64,000 nucleotides of DNA from QHXQ01 sp036389395 (GCA_036389395.1 DASVPY010000065.1:1-64000), one strand, 5' to 3'; shown: positions 33,992 through 43,041, counted from the stretch's first letter. Notes: a model not told the origin generated them from the sequence alone. Translations and numbers: made by a program.

Positions 33992-35536
33992 TTACGGGTG
34001 GAGAATCCAGAGGTTGTAGTTGCCGCTGCCGCTGTAGGAGTAGACCTGCCACATGTAGTAACCGGCCGTGCCGCTGTAGGAGATGGTCTCGCTGGAGGTG
34101 GCGCTCTCCGAGCGGGCGACGATGACCCACGCCGAGCCGTTCCACTTGAGCAGGTACAGATCGAAGTCCGCGCCCGAACTGGGCCCGACCAGACAGCCCT
34201 TGTGCGAGCCGCTCACGCCGCTGTAGTAGTAAGTGCCGCCGGGCTGATAGTTGGAGCTGCCCGTGCCGGTGAGCGTGCCCGTGTAGAGCGTGCCGCCGGC
34301 ACACGCGGGCGGCGTGCCGCCGCCACCGCCGCCCGTGGTGAGCAGCGAGTAGAGCAGGCGGTTGGGCGAACCCGTGCCGATGCCGGTCAGCACGCCCGTC
34401 GTCGCCGTCGTGATGATCTGATTGGCGACCGTCGCGGGCGACGCCGTCGGGTTGCCTTGCAGGTAGAGCGCGGCGACGCCCGCGACGTGCGGCGTCGCCA
34501 TCGAAGTGCCGCTGATCGTGTTGGTCGCCGTGTCGGACGTAGACCAGGACGACAGGATCGACGAGCCGGGCGCGAAGATGTCAACGCACGTGCCGATGTT
34601 GGAGAAGTCGGACTTGGCGTCGGTGCTCGTCGTCGAGCCGACGGTCAGGGCGGCGGCGACGCGGCCGGGCGACTCTGTGCAGGCGTCCACGCCGTAGTCG
34701 TTGCCGGCGGCGATGGCGTAGGTCACGCCGGAGTTGATCGAGTTCTGCACGGACGTATCGAGCGCCGACGACGCGCCGCCGCCGAGGCTCATGTTCGCGA
34801 CCGCGGGGCTGGCGTGATTGTTCGTCACCCAGTCCACACCCGCGATGACGCCCGACGTAGTGCCGTTACCCGAACAGTCGAGCACGCGGACGGCGTGGAG
34901 CGTGACGCCCTTGGCGACGCCGTAGGTCGAGCCGCCGATAGTGCCGGAGACGTGCGTGCCGTGCCCGTTGCAGTCCTGCCCGTTGCCGCCGAGGGCGTCG
35001 TAGGAGACGGAGGCGCGCCCGCCGAACTGCGTGTGGGTGGTGCGGATGCCGGTATCAATGACGTAGACGTGGACGCCCGCGCCGGTCGGCGTGTAGTTGT
35101 AGGCGGCGTCGAGCGGCAGGTTGCGCTGGTCGATGCGATCCAGCCCCCACGGCGGGTTCGACTGGACGGTGTCGCCGTGGATGATGCCGTCCTCTTCGAC
35201 GAAGAGGACGCGCGGGTCTTGGCTGAGCGCCTGAGCCTGCTCCTCATTCATCTTGGCCGAGAAGCCGTTGAGCGCGTGCTTGTAGACCTTGTCCACCTTC
35301 GCGCCGTAGGCGGCGGCCATGTCCTGCGCGACGGTGGGCGCGGCCGAGAGTTCGCCCTTCGCGCCGACGTAAGTGTCGTCTAAGACGACGACGTACTGGC
35401 CGGGGACGGCGTGTTTGTTGTGGCGCAGCTTAGCCTCTGCGTCCTGGCGTTGCGCGCGCGCGCGGGGCGCGAAGTTGGGCGTGAAGGTCAGGGCCGCGAG
35501 GGCGAGGACGATAACGAACGCGAGTATCTTCTTCAT
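33992..35536 (-). CDS. Secreted subtilisin-like serine protease (S8, proteinase K type)
   Basis: A 514-residue exported protease. Signal peptide 1-28; inhibitor I9 propeptide about 45-115 (GQYVVVLDD, FVEEDG); catalytic domain about 125-395 with D161 (VIDTGI), H192 (NGHGTHV) and S345 (GTSMATPH). After a Gly/Thr linker, the C-terminal 115 residues form a PPC-like (pre-peptidase) beta domain (ADFDLYLLKWNGSAW; GYYMWQVYSYSGSG) that is often removed on maturation. Cysteines in the catalytic part suggest disulfides as in aqualysin. Start 35536 has a strong TTAGGAGGAGC site. Confidence 0.96.
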   Translation of the reverse strand: MKKILAFVIVLALAALTFTPNFAPRARAQRQDAEAKLRHNKHAVPGQYVVVLDDTYVGAKGELSAAPTVAQDMAAAYGAKVDKVYKHALNGFSAKMNEEQAQALSQDPRVLFVEEDGIIHGDTVQSNPPWGLDRIDQRNLPLDAAYNYTPTGAGVHVYVIDTGIRTTHTQFGGRASVSYDALGGNGQDCNGHGTHVSGTIGGSTYGVAKGVTLHAVRVLDCSGNGTTSGVIAGVDWVTNNHASPAVANMSLGGGASSALDTSVQNSINSGVTYAIAAGNDYGVDACTESPGRVAAALTVGSTTSTDAKSDFSNIGTCVDIFAPGSSILSSWSTSDTATNTISGTSMATPHVAGVAALYLQGNPTASPATVANQIITTATTGVLTGIGTGSPNRLLYSLLTTGGGGGGTPPACAGGTLYTGTLTGTGSSNYQPGGTYYYSGVSGSHKGCLVGPSSGADFDLYLLKWNGSAWVIVARSESATSSETISYSGTAGYYMWQVYSYSGSGNYNLWILHP

Positions 35537-35913
35537 AGCTCCTCCTAAAACGGGACATGAAAGGTGTGGCGGACGACCCCCGCGCGGGGGCCGCGTAACG
35601 TCTTCGGGGGATCGGTTATCGGCTGACGGAGCGGCCGGGCCGACGTGTGCGCCGGCTCGGCGGCCCGAGACCGCGGGCGAGGTGTGGTCAAGGGTTGCGC
35701 TGACCGTCAGCTAAAACGTTGGGGCGAATCGTTTCGCGGGCGTCTTTAAGCGACGCTTAGATCAACACAGAGGGCACGGAGGAGACACAGAGGACACAGT
35801 AAGAACTTTCCTCCGTGTGCTCCTCCGTGCCTCTGTGTTTCATAACCCGTGCGTTAAAGACAACCGCGAAACCTTCAGGCAAGTCTGGTTAGAACAGACA
35901 CCGGCGGGCCGTC
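35537..35913. other. Gap of 377 bp between two reverse-strand secreted-protein genes
   Basis: It contains the subtilase leader with its ribosome-binding site, a short dispersed inverted pair (GCTGACGG near 35622 and CCGTCAGC near 35703), a CACAGAG palindrome core (35764-35839), and a flank CAACCGCGAAACCTTC like that of other copies. No gene seen. Confidence 0.5.
35764..35839. repeat. CACAGAG-type palindrome
   Basis: AACACAGAGGGCACGGAGGA at 35764 pairs with TCCTCCGTGCCTCTGTGTT ending 35839; the inner ACACAGAGGACAC half pairs imperfectly. Flanks CGTTTCGCGGGCGTC (left) and GACAACCGCGAAACC (right) are inverted relative to each other, as in the extended form at 23634. Confidence 0.88.
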
Positions 35914-37515
35914 TTACTGGCAGCCGGTGATCTTGAACGTGCCGACGCGCGTGCTCCAGTTGAACGTGCCGTTCTGCTTGAGGTACTCGGTCGTGTACCA
36001 CATGGTGCAGTCGTCCACCGGGTCAACCGACAGGCTGCTGTAGTCGCCCCAGCGCGCGAGCGTGGCGAGCTGCGAGCCGCCGCCGATGACGATGGTCGTC
36101 TCCGCCAGGCTCATCGTGCCGAGCGGGTCGGTCGGGTTGCGCGCCGTGAAGTAGATGGACGGGTTCGCGGTGCTGCTCGAACGGCTGTAGCCGACGGCGA
36201 TGTTGCCGACCTTGTCCATCGCCATGCTGCCCATCCAGCGGTACTGGCTGTCGGGCGCGAACGTGCCCTGCTGGAAGACGGTGGGCGTGCCGGAGGTCAC
36301 GCTGCGGAGTTCGTACCAGCGGACGCCGCTGCCCGTCGTGCCGCTCGTGGCGACCGAGTGGTTGACGACCAGCGCCTCGTGATCGACGAAGTTGCGGTAG
36401 GCGAGCCGGTACATCAAACGGTCGGCCAGCGAGTCGAGCTTCTGCGACGTGCCGAGTTGCGGGACGCAGGTCCCGCCGCCGCAGGCGCGCGTGAACGCGG
36501 CGACGGGGATGTTGGTCGGGCCCGTGAAGGTGGAGTTGGCCGAGTTCGTCCAGTCCACGTGGAAGCGCCAGAGGTTGAGCGAGTTGGTGCCGAAGTTCAA
36601 GAGGACTTCGGGCGCGCCCACTGGCGGCGTCGTCAGGCCGTCCTGATCGGCGGGCAGCAAGCCGCCGAAGCTGCTGCTCAACTGCACGCACTGCTGCGTG
36701 ACGGGGCGCACGACTTGGCCGAGGATCGCGGCGCGGTCGAACGCGCAGACCTTCGAGCCGATGAAGGTGCGCCCGCGCTTGAACATGTTGTAGGTGATGT
36801 AATAGCCGTCCGGCCAGACGCCGAGCTTCGGGTAGTCGTTGAAGTCCGTGCCGTAGGAGAACGAGTAGCGGTGGTAAGTGCCGGTCGCGTCCGGCGTGTC
36901 GGAGACGGCGACGCACTGCGTGTAGGGGGTCGAGGAGACCGCGAACTGCGTCATGATCCAGCGGTTCGCCACCTTGTCGTACTGCGCAATCGGGTCGCCG
37001 TCGTTGAACGACTGGCACGGGCCGCCGAAGCCGCTCCACAGGGTGTTGCCGGCGGCGGGGCCGTAGACGCGCGCGCCCGTCGCCTTGTCGTAGACCGCGA
37101 AGTCTTCGTTGACCCACTGGACGTACTGGGTCGCGCCGACCGCGCCGTTGGTGTCGGGCGGCGCGGCGTCGGGCGTGTAGCCGCCGCCGATGCCGACGCC
37201 GTCGAAGCTGAGACCCTGGACGGTCGTGGCCGCGCTGGCGCTGACGCTCTGCGTGGTGAGCGGGTCTTGGACGCCGGGCGCGGCCTTACGGTCGATCTGC
37301 GCGGGCAGCGCCTTCAACTCGTGCTCGGGGTTAGTGCTGACGTTGTGCTTGGGCGTGATCTCGCGCAGGGGGCGGGACACGTCTTCGTGCGTGGGCCGGA
37401 CAACCTCGGCGCGGTGCTCTTCCGCCACCGCGCTCTGGGCTTGGGCTGGTCGCGCCGGCGGGAACAGGCCGGCGCACAGGACAGACAGGATCAGTGAGAT
37501 CGTAGCTTTCTTCAT
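35914..37515 (-). CDS. Large secreted protein, probable beta-propeller, unknown function
   Basis: A 533-residue exported protein. Signal peptide about 1-27 (FPPARPAQA-Q). The body has repeated short aromatic strands (TQYVQWVNEDFAVYDKATG; YRWMGSMAMDKVGNIAVGYS; IYFTARNPTDPLGTM) that suggest a beta-propeller. Its several Cys residues may form disulfides. I recall similar proteins in Acidobacteriota and Actinobacteria without function. Start 37515 follows CGGAGGCAGA. The 5' untranslated region carries an 18-bp perfect palindrome. Confidence 0.82.
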   Translation of the reverse strand: MKKATISLILSVLCAGLFPPARPAQAQSAVAEEHRAEVVRPTHEDVSRPLREITPKHNVSTNPEHELKALPAQIDRKAAPGVQDPLTTQSVSASAATTVQGLSFDGVGIGGGYTPDAAPPDTNGAVGATQYVQWVNEDFAVYDKATGARVYGPAAGNTLWSGFGGPCQSFNDGDPIAQYDKVANRWIMTQFAVSSTPYTQCVAVSDTPDATGTYHRYSFSYGTDFNDYPKLGVWPDGYYITYNMFKRGRTFIGSKVCAFDRAAILGQVVRPVTQQCVQLSSSFGGLLPADQDGLTTPPVGAPEVLLNFGTNSLNLWRFHVDWTNSANSTFTGPTNIPVAAFTRACGGGTCVPQLGTSQKLDSLADRLMYRLAYRNFVDHEALVVNHSVATSGTTGSGVRWYELRSVTSGTPTVFQQGTFAPDSQYRWMGSMAMDKVGNIAVGYSRSSSTANPSIYFTARNPTDPLGTMSLAETTIVIGGGSQLATLARWGDYSSLSVDPVDDCTMWYTTEYLKQNGTFNWSTRVGTFKITGCQ

Positions 37516-37924
37516 TCTGCCTCCGAGATGTGTAAAGGTCTTGCAGGGTAGATCGCCGGCCGGCCGGCGACCCTTTGATGAGGAGGAAAGGGCAAGCGAC
37601 TGAAACGTTTGGAATCAGTGCGGACAAAGAAAAAAAACACTACTACCCTAATGAGGTCAGCTAACGAACCGCTCGCGCGGAAATTAACACAGCCGGTCTG
37701 CGAGTTTACGTCTTAAACCGGCGCAAAAAACGAGCCGCCAACACGAATTGTCTTGAGACGCTGATTCGGGAGGCAGCGCAATATAGCCGGATTGCAAATA
37801 ATGCGCAAGCGTAAAAGTCAGCAGGAGGCGTTTGTAACGGAAATAGAATATTTTCCAGTTGAACTAAGCCGCGGGGCGCGGCGACGACCGGGCCGCGGCG
37901 CGCTGTAGCTTGGTCATTGCGGCG
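37516..37924. other. Gap of 409 bp upstream of the secreted protein, downstream of ALDH
   Basis: Relatively A/T-rich for this genome (poly-A run at 37627-37636, GGAAATAGAATATTTTCC near 37840). It holds the palindrome at 37553-37570. No gene, hairpin-type repeat or clear promoter pair was found. Confidence 0.45.
37553..37570. promoter_or_regulatory. Perfect 18-bp palindrome in 5' leader
   Basis: TCGCCGGCCGGCCGGCGA equals its own reverse complement. It lies 38 bp upstream of the start codon of the secreted protein at 37515. It may be an operator or a leader hairpin; nothing further supports either. Confidence 0.4.
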
Positions 37925-39523
37925 TCAGCGGCGTGCGCGCCACCACTCGCGCCAGCGCCCCAGCATCTGCGGCAGGAGCAGCGAGGTTTGCAGCACGGAG
38001 TCGTTAGTGAAGCGGCGGGCCAGCCCGCGGAAGAGCGCGGCGGCGCGCTCCGTGTAGTTGAACCACCACAGGTCTGGCAGCAGCGTGACGCGGTTGACGT
38101 GTACGTGCTGCGCGGCGACTAATTCGAGCAGACCCGCGCGCCCGTGCGTGCGCCCCAGCCCGCTCTGCTTGAAGCCGCCCCACGGCGTCTGCGCGATGCC
38201 GTGCGTGTAGAGCACCTCGTTGACCATGACCGTGCCGGCCTCGATCTGCTCGGCCACGCGCCGCCCGCGCGCCACGTCGCGCGTCCACACGCTCGCGGTC
38301 AGACCGAAGACACTGTCGTTCGCCAAGCGCACGGCCTCGGCCTCGGTCTCGAACGTCAGGATCGGCAGGACGGGCCCGAACGTCTCCTCGCGCATGACGG
38401 TCATCATGTGATCGAGACCCACTAGCACGGTCGGCTCGTAGAACCAGCCGCCCGGTGCTTGCGCCGCGCGTCGCCCGCCCGTGAGCGCGCGCGCGCCGCG
38501 CGCGACGGCGTCCGTTACTTGTGCCTCCACGAGTTGCAACTGCCGCTCGCTCGACATCGCGCCCACGTCCGCGCCGGCCTCCGTGCCCGCGGCCTGCTTG
38601 AGTTGTTTCGTCAGCTCGACGACGCGCACCGTGAAGCGCTCGGCCACGCGCGCTTGGACGTAGCAGCGTTCGACCGAGGCGCACGCCTGCCCCGAATTGG
38701 CGAACGCGCCCCACACGGCGGCGCGCGCCGCCGCTTCGAGGTCTGCGTCTTCGAGCACGAGCATCGGGTCTTTGCCGCCGAGTTCGAGCACGCAGGGCAC
38801 GAGCCGCTCGGCCGCCGCTACCGCCACGCGCCGACCCGTGGCGACGCTGCCCGTGAACATCACCTTGTCCACGCCCGCCGTCACCAGCGCCGCGCCCGTC
38901 GCGCCGCCGCCCGTGACGACGCCGAACAAGCCTTCGGGCAGTCCCGCGCGCCGGAACACCTCCGCGAGTTTCAGCCCCACGAGCGGCGTCAACTCGCTCG
39001 GCTTCAGCACGACGCCGTTGCCCGCCATCAACGCCATCACGACCTCGCCCAGAGGGATCGCCCACGGAAAATTCCACGGCGAGATGATGCCGACCACGCC
39101 CAGCGGCCTGTAGACGATCCGCGACGTGCGCCCCATCAGCCCGTACTGCCCGATGTCGATCTTTTCCGACCTCAGCAGCCGCGCCGTGCGCCGCGCGAAG
39201 AACTGCATCAGGTCGAGCGTCGGCACAAGCTCCATCGCGATTGCTTCCGCGACGGGCTTACCCGCCTCGCGCGCGATCAGCTCCGCGATCCGCTCCAACT
39301 CTTCGAGCACCAAGGCCCGCGCCCGCAGCACCACCCGCCCGCGCTCACGGTAAGACAGCGCGCCCCACGCACCTTGCGCAGCCCGCGCCCGCGCCACCGC
39401 ACCCCGCACCTCTTCCTCACTCGCCACCGGCACGCGCCCCACCTCCGCGCCCGTCGCCGGGTCGTAAGAGATGATCTCTTCGGGGCGCGTCCGCGCCGCC
39501 TGCTCGATTGTCTGTGTCGCCAT
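37925..39523 (-). CDS. Aldehyde dehydrogenase (second copy, different branch)
   Basis: A 532-residue ALDH. Catalytic C281 is in SGQACASVER and E247 in LELGGKDP; SPWNFPWAIP and FTGSVATG are the NAD-site motifs. It is clearly distinct from the enzyme at 3716. The C-terminus extends about 50 residues past the usual ALDH end (LLPDLWWFNYTERAAALFRG), with aromatic and basic residues that might associate with the membrane, as in fatty-aldehyde type enzymes. Substrate not fixed. Start ATG 39523; divergent from pepP across 158 bp. Confidence 0.92.
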   Translation of the reverse strand: MATQTIEQAARTRPEEIISYDPATGAEVGRVPVASEEEVRGAVARARAAQGAWGALSYRERGRVVLRARALVLEELERIAELIAREAGKPVAEAIAMELVPTLDLMQFFARRTARLLRSEKIDIGQYGLMGRTSRIVYRPLGVVGIISPWNFPWAIPLGEVVMALMAGNGVVLKPSELTPLVGLKLAEVFRRAGLPEGLFGVVTGGGATGAALVTAGVDKVMFTGSVATGRRVAVAAAERLVPCVLELGGKDPMLVLEDADLEAAARAAVWGAFANSGQACASVERCYVQARVAERFTVRVVELTKQLKQAAGTEAGADVGAMSSERQLQLVEAQVTDAVARGARALTGGRRAAQAPGGWFYEPTVLVGLDHMMTVMREETFGPVLPILTFETEAEAVRLANDSVFGLTASVWTRDVARGRRVAEQIEAGTVMVNEVLYTHGIAQTPWGGFKQSGLGRTHGRAGLLELVAAQHVHVNRVTLLPDLWWFNYTERAAALFRGLARRFTNDSVLQTSLLLPQMLGRWREWWRARR

Positions 39524-39639
39524 AACGGTTGCCGTCGAATCGGGTCAGAGACTGCGGCAGATTATCGAACGAAAGCCCGCGGAATGGAAGCCGCAGCCGC
39601 GCGGCAGCCGTCTTCGTTTCCGCGGTCTTGCGCCGCTCG

Positions 39640-39652
39640 GTTACAATGCGCG
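39640..39652 (+). promoter_or_regulatory. GTTACAATGCGCG element, candidate -10 for pepP
   Basis: The 13-mer occurs identically upstream of bcp (41006-41018), in both cases 30-37 bp before the start codon. TACAAT would be the -10; no good -35 is visible. Confidence 0.4.
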
Positions 39653-39681
39653 TTAACGCGAACACGTGAAGGAGACGAAGT

Positions 39682-40974
39682 ATGCGACGACCCCAACTCG
39701 ACGAGTTCATGCGGCGCATGGAGCCGGATTCGGTGGCCATCCTGAGCAGCGCGCCGGAGCGCACGCGCTCGAACGACACAGAGTACCGCTACCGCCAGGA
39801 CTCAGATTTCTACTACCTGACCGGCTTCCCCGAACCCGAAGCGGTCGCCGTCATCGCGCCCAACCATCCAGAGCACAAGTACACGCTCTTCGTGCGCCCG
39901 CGCGACCCGGAACGTGAGACTTGGGACGGGCGGCGCGCGGGCGTCGAGGGCGCGGTCGCCGCTTACGGCGCGGACAAGGCGTTCCCCGTCGCCGAGTTCG
40001 ACGAGCAGGCGCGCGACCTGCTGAACGGCGCGCGCAATCTTTATTACCGGCTCGGCGTTAACACCGAACTGGATCAGACGCTCGTCCAGACGCTGCGCGC
40101 GATGCGCCTGCGCACGCGCCTCTACCGCGCGCCCGACGCGATCACCGACCCCGGCGTCATCCTCCACGAACTGCGGCTGGTGAAGTCGCCGGCAGAGATC
40201 GACCTGATGCAGCGCAGCGCCGACATCGCCGCCGAGGCGCACGTCGAAGCCATGCGGCAGGTGCGCCCCGGCATGAACGAGTACGAGATCGAGGCGCTGC
40301 TCGAGTACGTCTTCCGGCGCAACGGCGCGACCGCGCCCGCCTACAACTCCATCGTCGGCGGCGGCGCTAACGCGACCGTGCTGCACTACGTCACCAACGA
40401 CGCGCCCCTGCGCGACGGCGATCTGCTGCTCGTGGACGCGGGCGCTGAATATCAGGGCTACGCCTCCGACATCACGCGCACCTTCCCCGTCAACGGGCGC
40501 TTCACGGCGGCGCAGCGCGCGGTCTACGAGACGGTGCTCGGAACGCAGACGGCGTGCGTCGAGCTGGTCAGGCCGGGCGTGACGATGGGCGAGCTGAACG
40601 AGCGCGCGCGGACGATGCTGACGGAGGGCATGGTGCGCCTCGGCTTGTTGCAAGGCGAACCGGCGAAGCTCGTCGAAGACGAGTCCTACAAGCGTTTCTA
40701 CATGCACATGATCGGGCACTACCTCGGCATGGACGTGCACGACGTGGGGCGCTACAAGGACGGCGACGCGGATCGGCCGCTCCAGCCCGGCGTCATCATC
40801 ACGGTCGAGCCGGGTCTCTACATCGCGGAGGCGGGCGACGACATCCCCGCACAGTACCGCGGCATCGGCGTCCGCATCGAAGACGACGTACTCGTCACGC
40901 CCGACGGCCACCGCGTCCTGACCGCCAAAGCGCCCAAGCAGATCGAGGAGATCGAACAACTGATGGCGCGCTAA
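39682..40974 (+). CDS. pepP: Xaa-Pro aminopeptidase (aminopeptidase P)
   Basis: A 430-residue cytoplasmic metallo-aminopeptidase of the M24B family that removes N-terminal residues preceding proline. The N-terminal creatinase-like domain (FYYLTGFPEPEAVAVI) is followed by the pita-bread domain with all five metal ligands: D252 (VDAGAEY), D263 (SDITR), H346 (GHYLGMDVHD), E376 (VEPGLY) and E400 (RIEDD). GAAGGAGACG lies before the ATG. bcp follows after 80 bp with its own -10-like element. Confidence 0.97.
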   Translation: MRRPQLDEFMRRMEPDSVAILSSAPERTRSNDTEYRYRQDSDFYYLTGFPEPEAVAVIAPNHPEHKYTLFVRPRDPERETWDGRRAGVEGAVAAYGADKAFPVAEFDEQARDLLNGARNLYYRLGVNTELDQTLVQTLRAMRLRTRLYRAPDAITDPGVILHELRLVKSPAEIDLMQRSADIAAEAHVEAMRQVRPGMNEYEIEALLEYVFRRNGATAPAYNSIVGGGANATVLHYVTNDAPLRDGDLLLVDAGAEYQGYASDITRTFPVNGRFTAAQRAVYETVLGTQTACVELVRPGVTMGELNERARTMLTEGMVRLGLLQGEPAKLVEDESYKRFYMHMIGHYLGMDVHDVGRYKDGDADRPLQPGVIITVEPGLYIAEAGDDIPAQYRGIGVRIEDDVLVTPDGHRVLTAKAPKQIEEIEQLMAR

Positions 40975-41005
40975 GACGCGCGATGGCTCACGCCGCGCGC
41001 CCGGT

Positions 41006-41018
41006 GTTACAATGCGCG
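41006..41018 (+). promoter_or_regulatory. GTTACAATGCGCG element, candidate -10 for bcp
   Basis: Identical to the 13-mer before pepP. TACAAT as -10 would put the transcript start near 41020 and leave a leader of about 35 nt. Confidence 0.4.
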
Positions 41019-41054
41019 CACGCTTAACAATTCAGGCCGGCGAGGAGATCGAAC

Positions 41055-41513
41055 ATGCTACAGGCAGGCGACACTGCGCCCGACTTCACGGCGCGCGACG
41101 CGCAGGGCAACGAGGTCACGCTCTCGGCCCTGCGCGGGCAGAACGTGGTGCTCTACTTCTACCCGAAGGACGACACGCCGGGCTGCACGAAGGAGGCGTG
41201 CTCGTTCCGCGACGCGCACTCGGTCTACGAGCAGGCGGGCATCAAGGTGCTCGGCGTCTCGCTCGACGACGAGGCGTCGCACCAGAAGTTCGCGGCCAAG
41301 TACAACCTGCCGTTCACGCTGCTGGCGGACACCGATCACGCGGTCGCGGACGCCTACGGCGTCTACGGCCCCAAGTCTTTCGCCGGGCGCGACTACATGG
41401 GCGTCACGCGCAAGACGTTCCTCATCGGCAAGGACGGCAAGATCAAACACGTCTTCGACAAGGTCAACGTGGACGAGCACGCCGACGAGGTGCTCGCGGC
41501 GTTCCAGAGCTAG
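41055..41513 (+). CDS. bcp: Thioredoxin-dependent peroxiredoxin (Bcp/PrxQ)
   Basis: A 152-residue peroxiredoxin of the BCP/PrxQ type, reducing hydroperoxides with thioredoxin as electron donor. The peroxidatic C44 is in KDDTPGCTKEAC and C49 is the resolving cysteine five residues on, the 2-Cys atypical arrangement. Start ATG 41055 with GGCGAGGAGAT upstream. The stop codon is the left border of the palindromic element that fills the gap to ispA. Confidence 0.97.
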   Translation: MLQAGDTAPDFTARDAQGNEVTLSALRGQNVVLYFYPKDDTPGCTKEACSFRDAHSVYEQAGIKVLGVSLDDEASHQKFAAKYNLPFTLLADTDHAVADAYGVYGPKSFAGRDYMGVTRKTFLIGKDGKIKHVFDKVNVDEHADEVLAAFQS

Positions 41514-41667
41514 ATCACTTTCTGGTTGCGGGTGGCGCGCGACCGGGTTCACACAGAGTACACAGAGGAGGCACAGAGGCCACAGTAAGAAATTCTGTGT
41601 CCTCTGTGCTTCCTCTGTGTACTCTGTGTTGATCTGAGCGCCCGCTACAAGCAACTTCCAGTTCGCC
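41514..41667. repeat. CACAGAG-type palindrome filling a convergent gap stop to stop
   Basis: Core 41551-41629 (ACACAGAGTACACAGAGGAG with complement). The flanks CTGGTTGCGGGTGGCGCGCG (left) and GAGCGCCCGCTACAAGCAAC (right) are also inverted to each other. The 154-bp gap between bcp and ispA therefore consists wholly of the extended element. Confidence 0.9.
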
Positions 41668-42648
41668 TTAAGCCTCACGCTCAAGCACGAACTGGGCGAG
41701 CGCGCGCAGGAGCGCGACGGGGCGCGTGGCGAGTTGGTCGAGCGCGGCCTGCGCTTCGTCGTGGACGGCGCGGGCGCGCGCGCGCGTCGCGTCGAGACCG
41801 TAGAGCGCCGGGTAGGTGGCTTTGCGCGCGCGGGCGTCTTTGCCGGGCGTCTTGCCGAGGTCTGCGGCCGTGGCGGTCACGTCGAGCAGGTCGTCCGTGA
41901 TCTGAAAGAGCAGCCCGAGGCGCGCGGCATAAGTCGTCAGCGCGCCGAGTTCCGCCTCGCCCGCGCCCGCGGCGAGCGCACCGCAGCGGACGGCGGCCGT
42001 GATGAGCGCGCCGGTCTTGTAACGATGAATCTCGTCCAACTCCGCGCCCGACACGGCGCGCGCCTCGGCCGCCAAATCCAACGCCTGCCCCGCGACCATC
42101 CCCGCGGGCGTGCCCGCCGCGCGCGCCAGTTCCGCCACGAGCCGGACGCGCGTCGCCGCCGCCAACGCTTCGTCTTCGGCGAGCAACTGGAAGGCTAAGG
42201 CTTGCAGCGCGTCGCCCGCGAGGATGGCGCTGGCCTCGCCGAAGCGTACGTGACAGGTGGGGCGACCGCGGCGGAGCGCGTCGTCGTCCATCGCGGGCAG
42301 ATCGTCGTGGACGAGCGAGTAGGTGTGGATCAGCTCGAAGGCGCAGGCGGTCGTGAGCAGTTGTGATACGTGCGCGCCGCACGCCTCGCCCGCCGCGATG
42401 ACGAGCGCGGGCCGCAGCCGCTTGCCGCCCGCGAACAGACTCCAACGGATCGCCGCGTGGACGGCCTGCGGCGTCACGCTCGCCGGCGGCACGAGTTGCG
42501 CGAGCCGCGCGTCCACCAACTCGCGGCAGCGCGCGAGGAAGCCACGCGCCTCCGCGTGTACGTCGGACGCGGCGGCCGCCGCAGGCTCGCCGCCCGCGCC
42601 TGTCGTCGGCTCGACGACCGCGCCCGTCTGCTCAGAAGGCGCTTTCAT
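41668..42648 (-). CDS. ispA: Polyprenyl (farnesyl/geranylgeranyl) diphosphate synthase
   Basis: A 326-residue trans-isoprenyl diphosphate synthase that condenses isopentenyl diphosphate with an allylic diphosphate. The first Asp-rich motif is HDDLPAMDDD (D115-D116 to D121), the second ITDDLLD near 250; GGKRLRP is the substrate-site Lys/Arg block. IspA-type length and the link to xseB (the usual xseB-ispA order) favour farnesyl or geranylgeranyl product; chain length is not certain. An Ala/Gly-rich N-terminal extension of about 30 residues is atypical. The start overlaps the 3' end of xseB by 17 bp, so the two are translationally coupled. Confidence 0.95.
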   Translation of the reverse strand: MKAPSEQTGAVVEPTTGAGGEPAAAAASDVHAEARGFLARCRELVDARLAQLVPPASVTPQAVHAAIRWSLFAGGKRLRPALVIAAGEACGAHVSQLLTTACAFELIHTYSLVHDDLPAMDDDALRRGRPTCHVRFGEASAILAGDALQALAFQLLAEDEALAAATRVRLVAELARAAGTPAGMVAGQALDLAAEARAVSGAELDEIHRYKTGALITAAVRCGALAAGAGEAELGALTTYAARLGLLFQITDDLLDVTATAADLGKTPGKDARARKATYPALYGLDATRARARAVHDEAQAALDQLATRPVALLRALAQFVLEREA

Positions 42649-42928
42649 CCTCGTCCGTGTCGGTCTCGGTCAGCCGCGTCAACTCGTCTTCGGCGAACGC
42701 GCCGACGACGGCGCGCCCCTCGTCGTCGCGCAGGAGCACTTCGATGCGCCGCTCGGCCGCCTGCAAACGCTCCTGGCACTCGCGCGAGAGGCGCACGCCC
42801 TGCTCGAACAGTTCCAGGCTGCGTTCGAGCGGCAGGTCGCCGCGCTCCAGCTCGCGCACGATCTGTTCGAGCGCCGCCAGCGCCGCCTCGAACGAACGCC
42901 CCTGCGCTTCCGTCTTCTTCGTCCTCAT
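42632..42928 (-). CDS. xseB: Exodeoxyribonuclease VII small subunit
   Basis: A 98-residue helical hairpin protein, the small subunit that coats XseA in the ExoVII single-strand nuclease. Typical motif FEAALAALEQIVRELERGDL followed by LERSLELFEQG. The acidic tail (TETDTDEDESAF) is longer than average. It overlaps ispA by 17 bp. A DUF2939-like gene is inserted between it and xseA. Confidence 0.94.
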   Translation of the reverse strand: MRTKKTEAQGRSFEAALAALEQIVRELERGDLPLERSLELFEQGVRLSRECQERLQAAERRIEVLLRDDEGRAVVGAFAEDELTRLTETDTDEDESAF

Positions 42929-43041
42929 CCGTTCGTCTTCTTCATTCGCATCCGGCCGCCTTTGCCACTCTCATCCGGCCGCACTCGCTCTCACGCATGC
43001 GCCTTCTTCGTTCTCACCCGTCAGCCCACTCGTAACCAACG

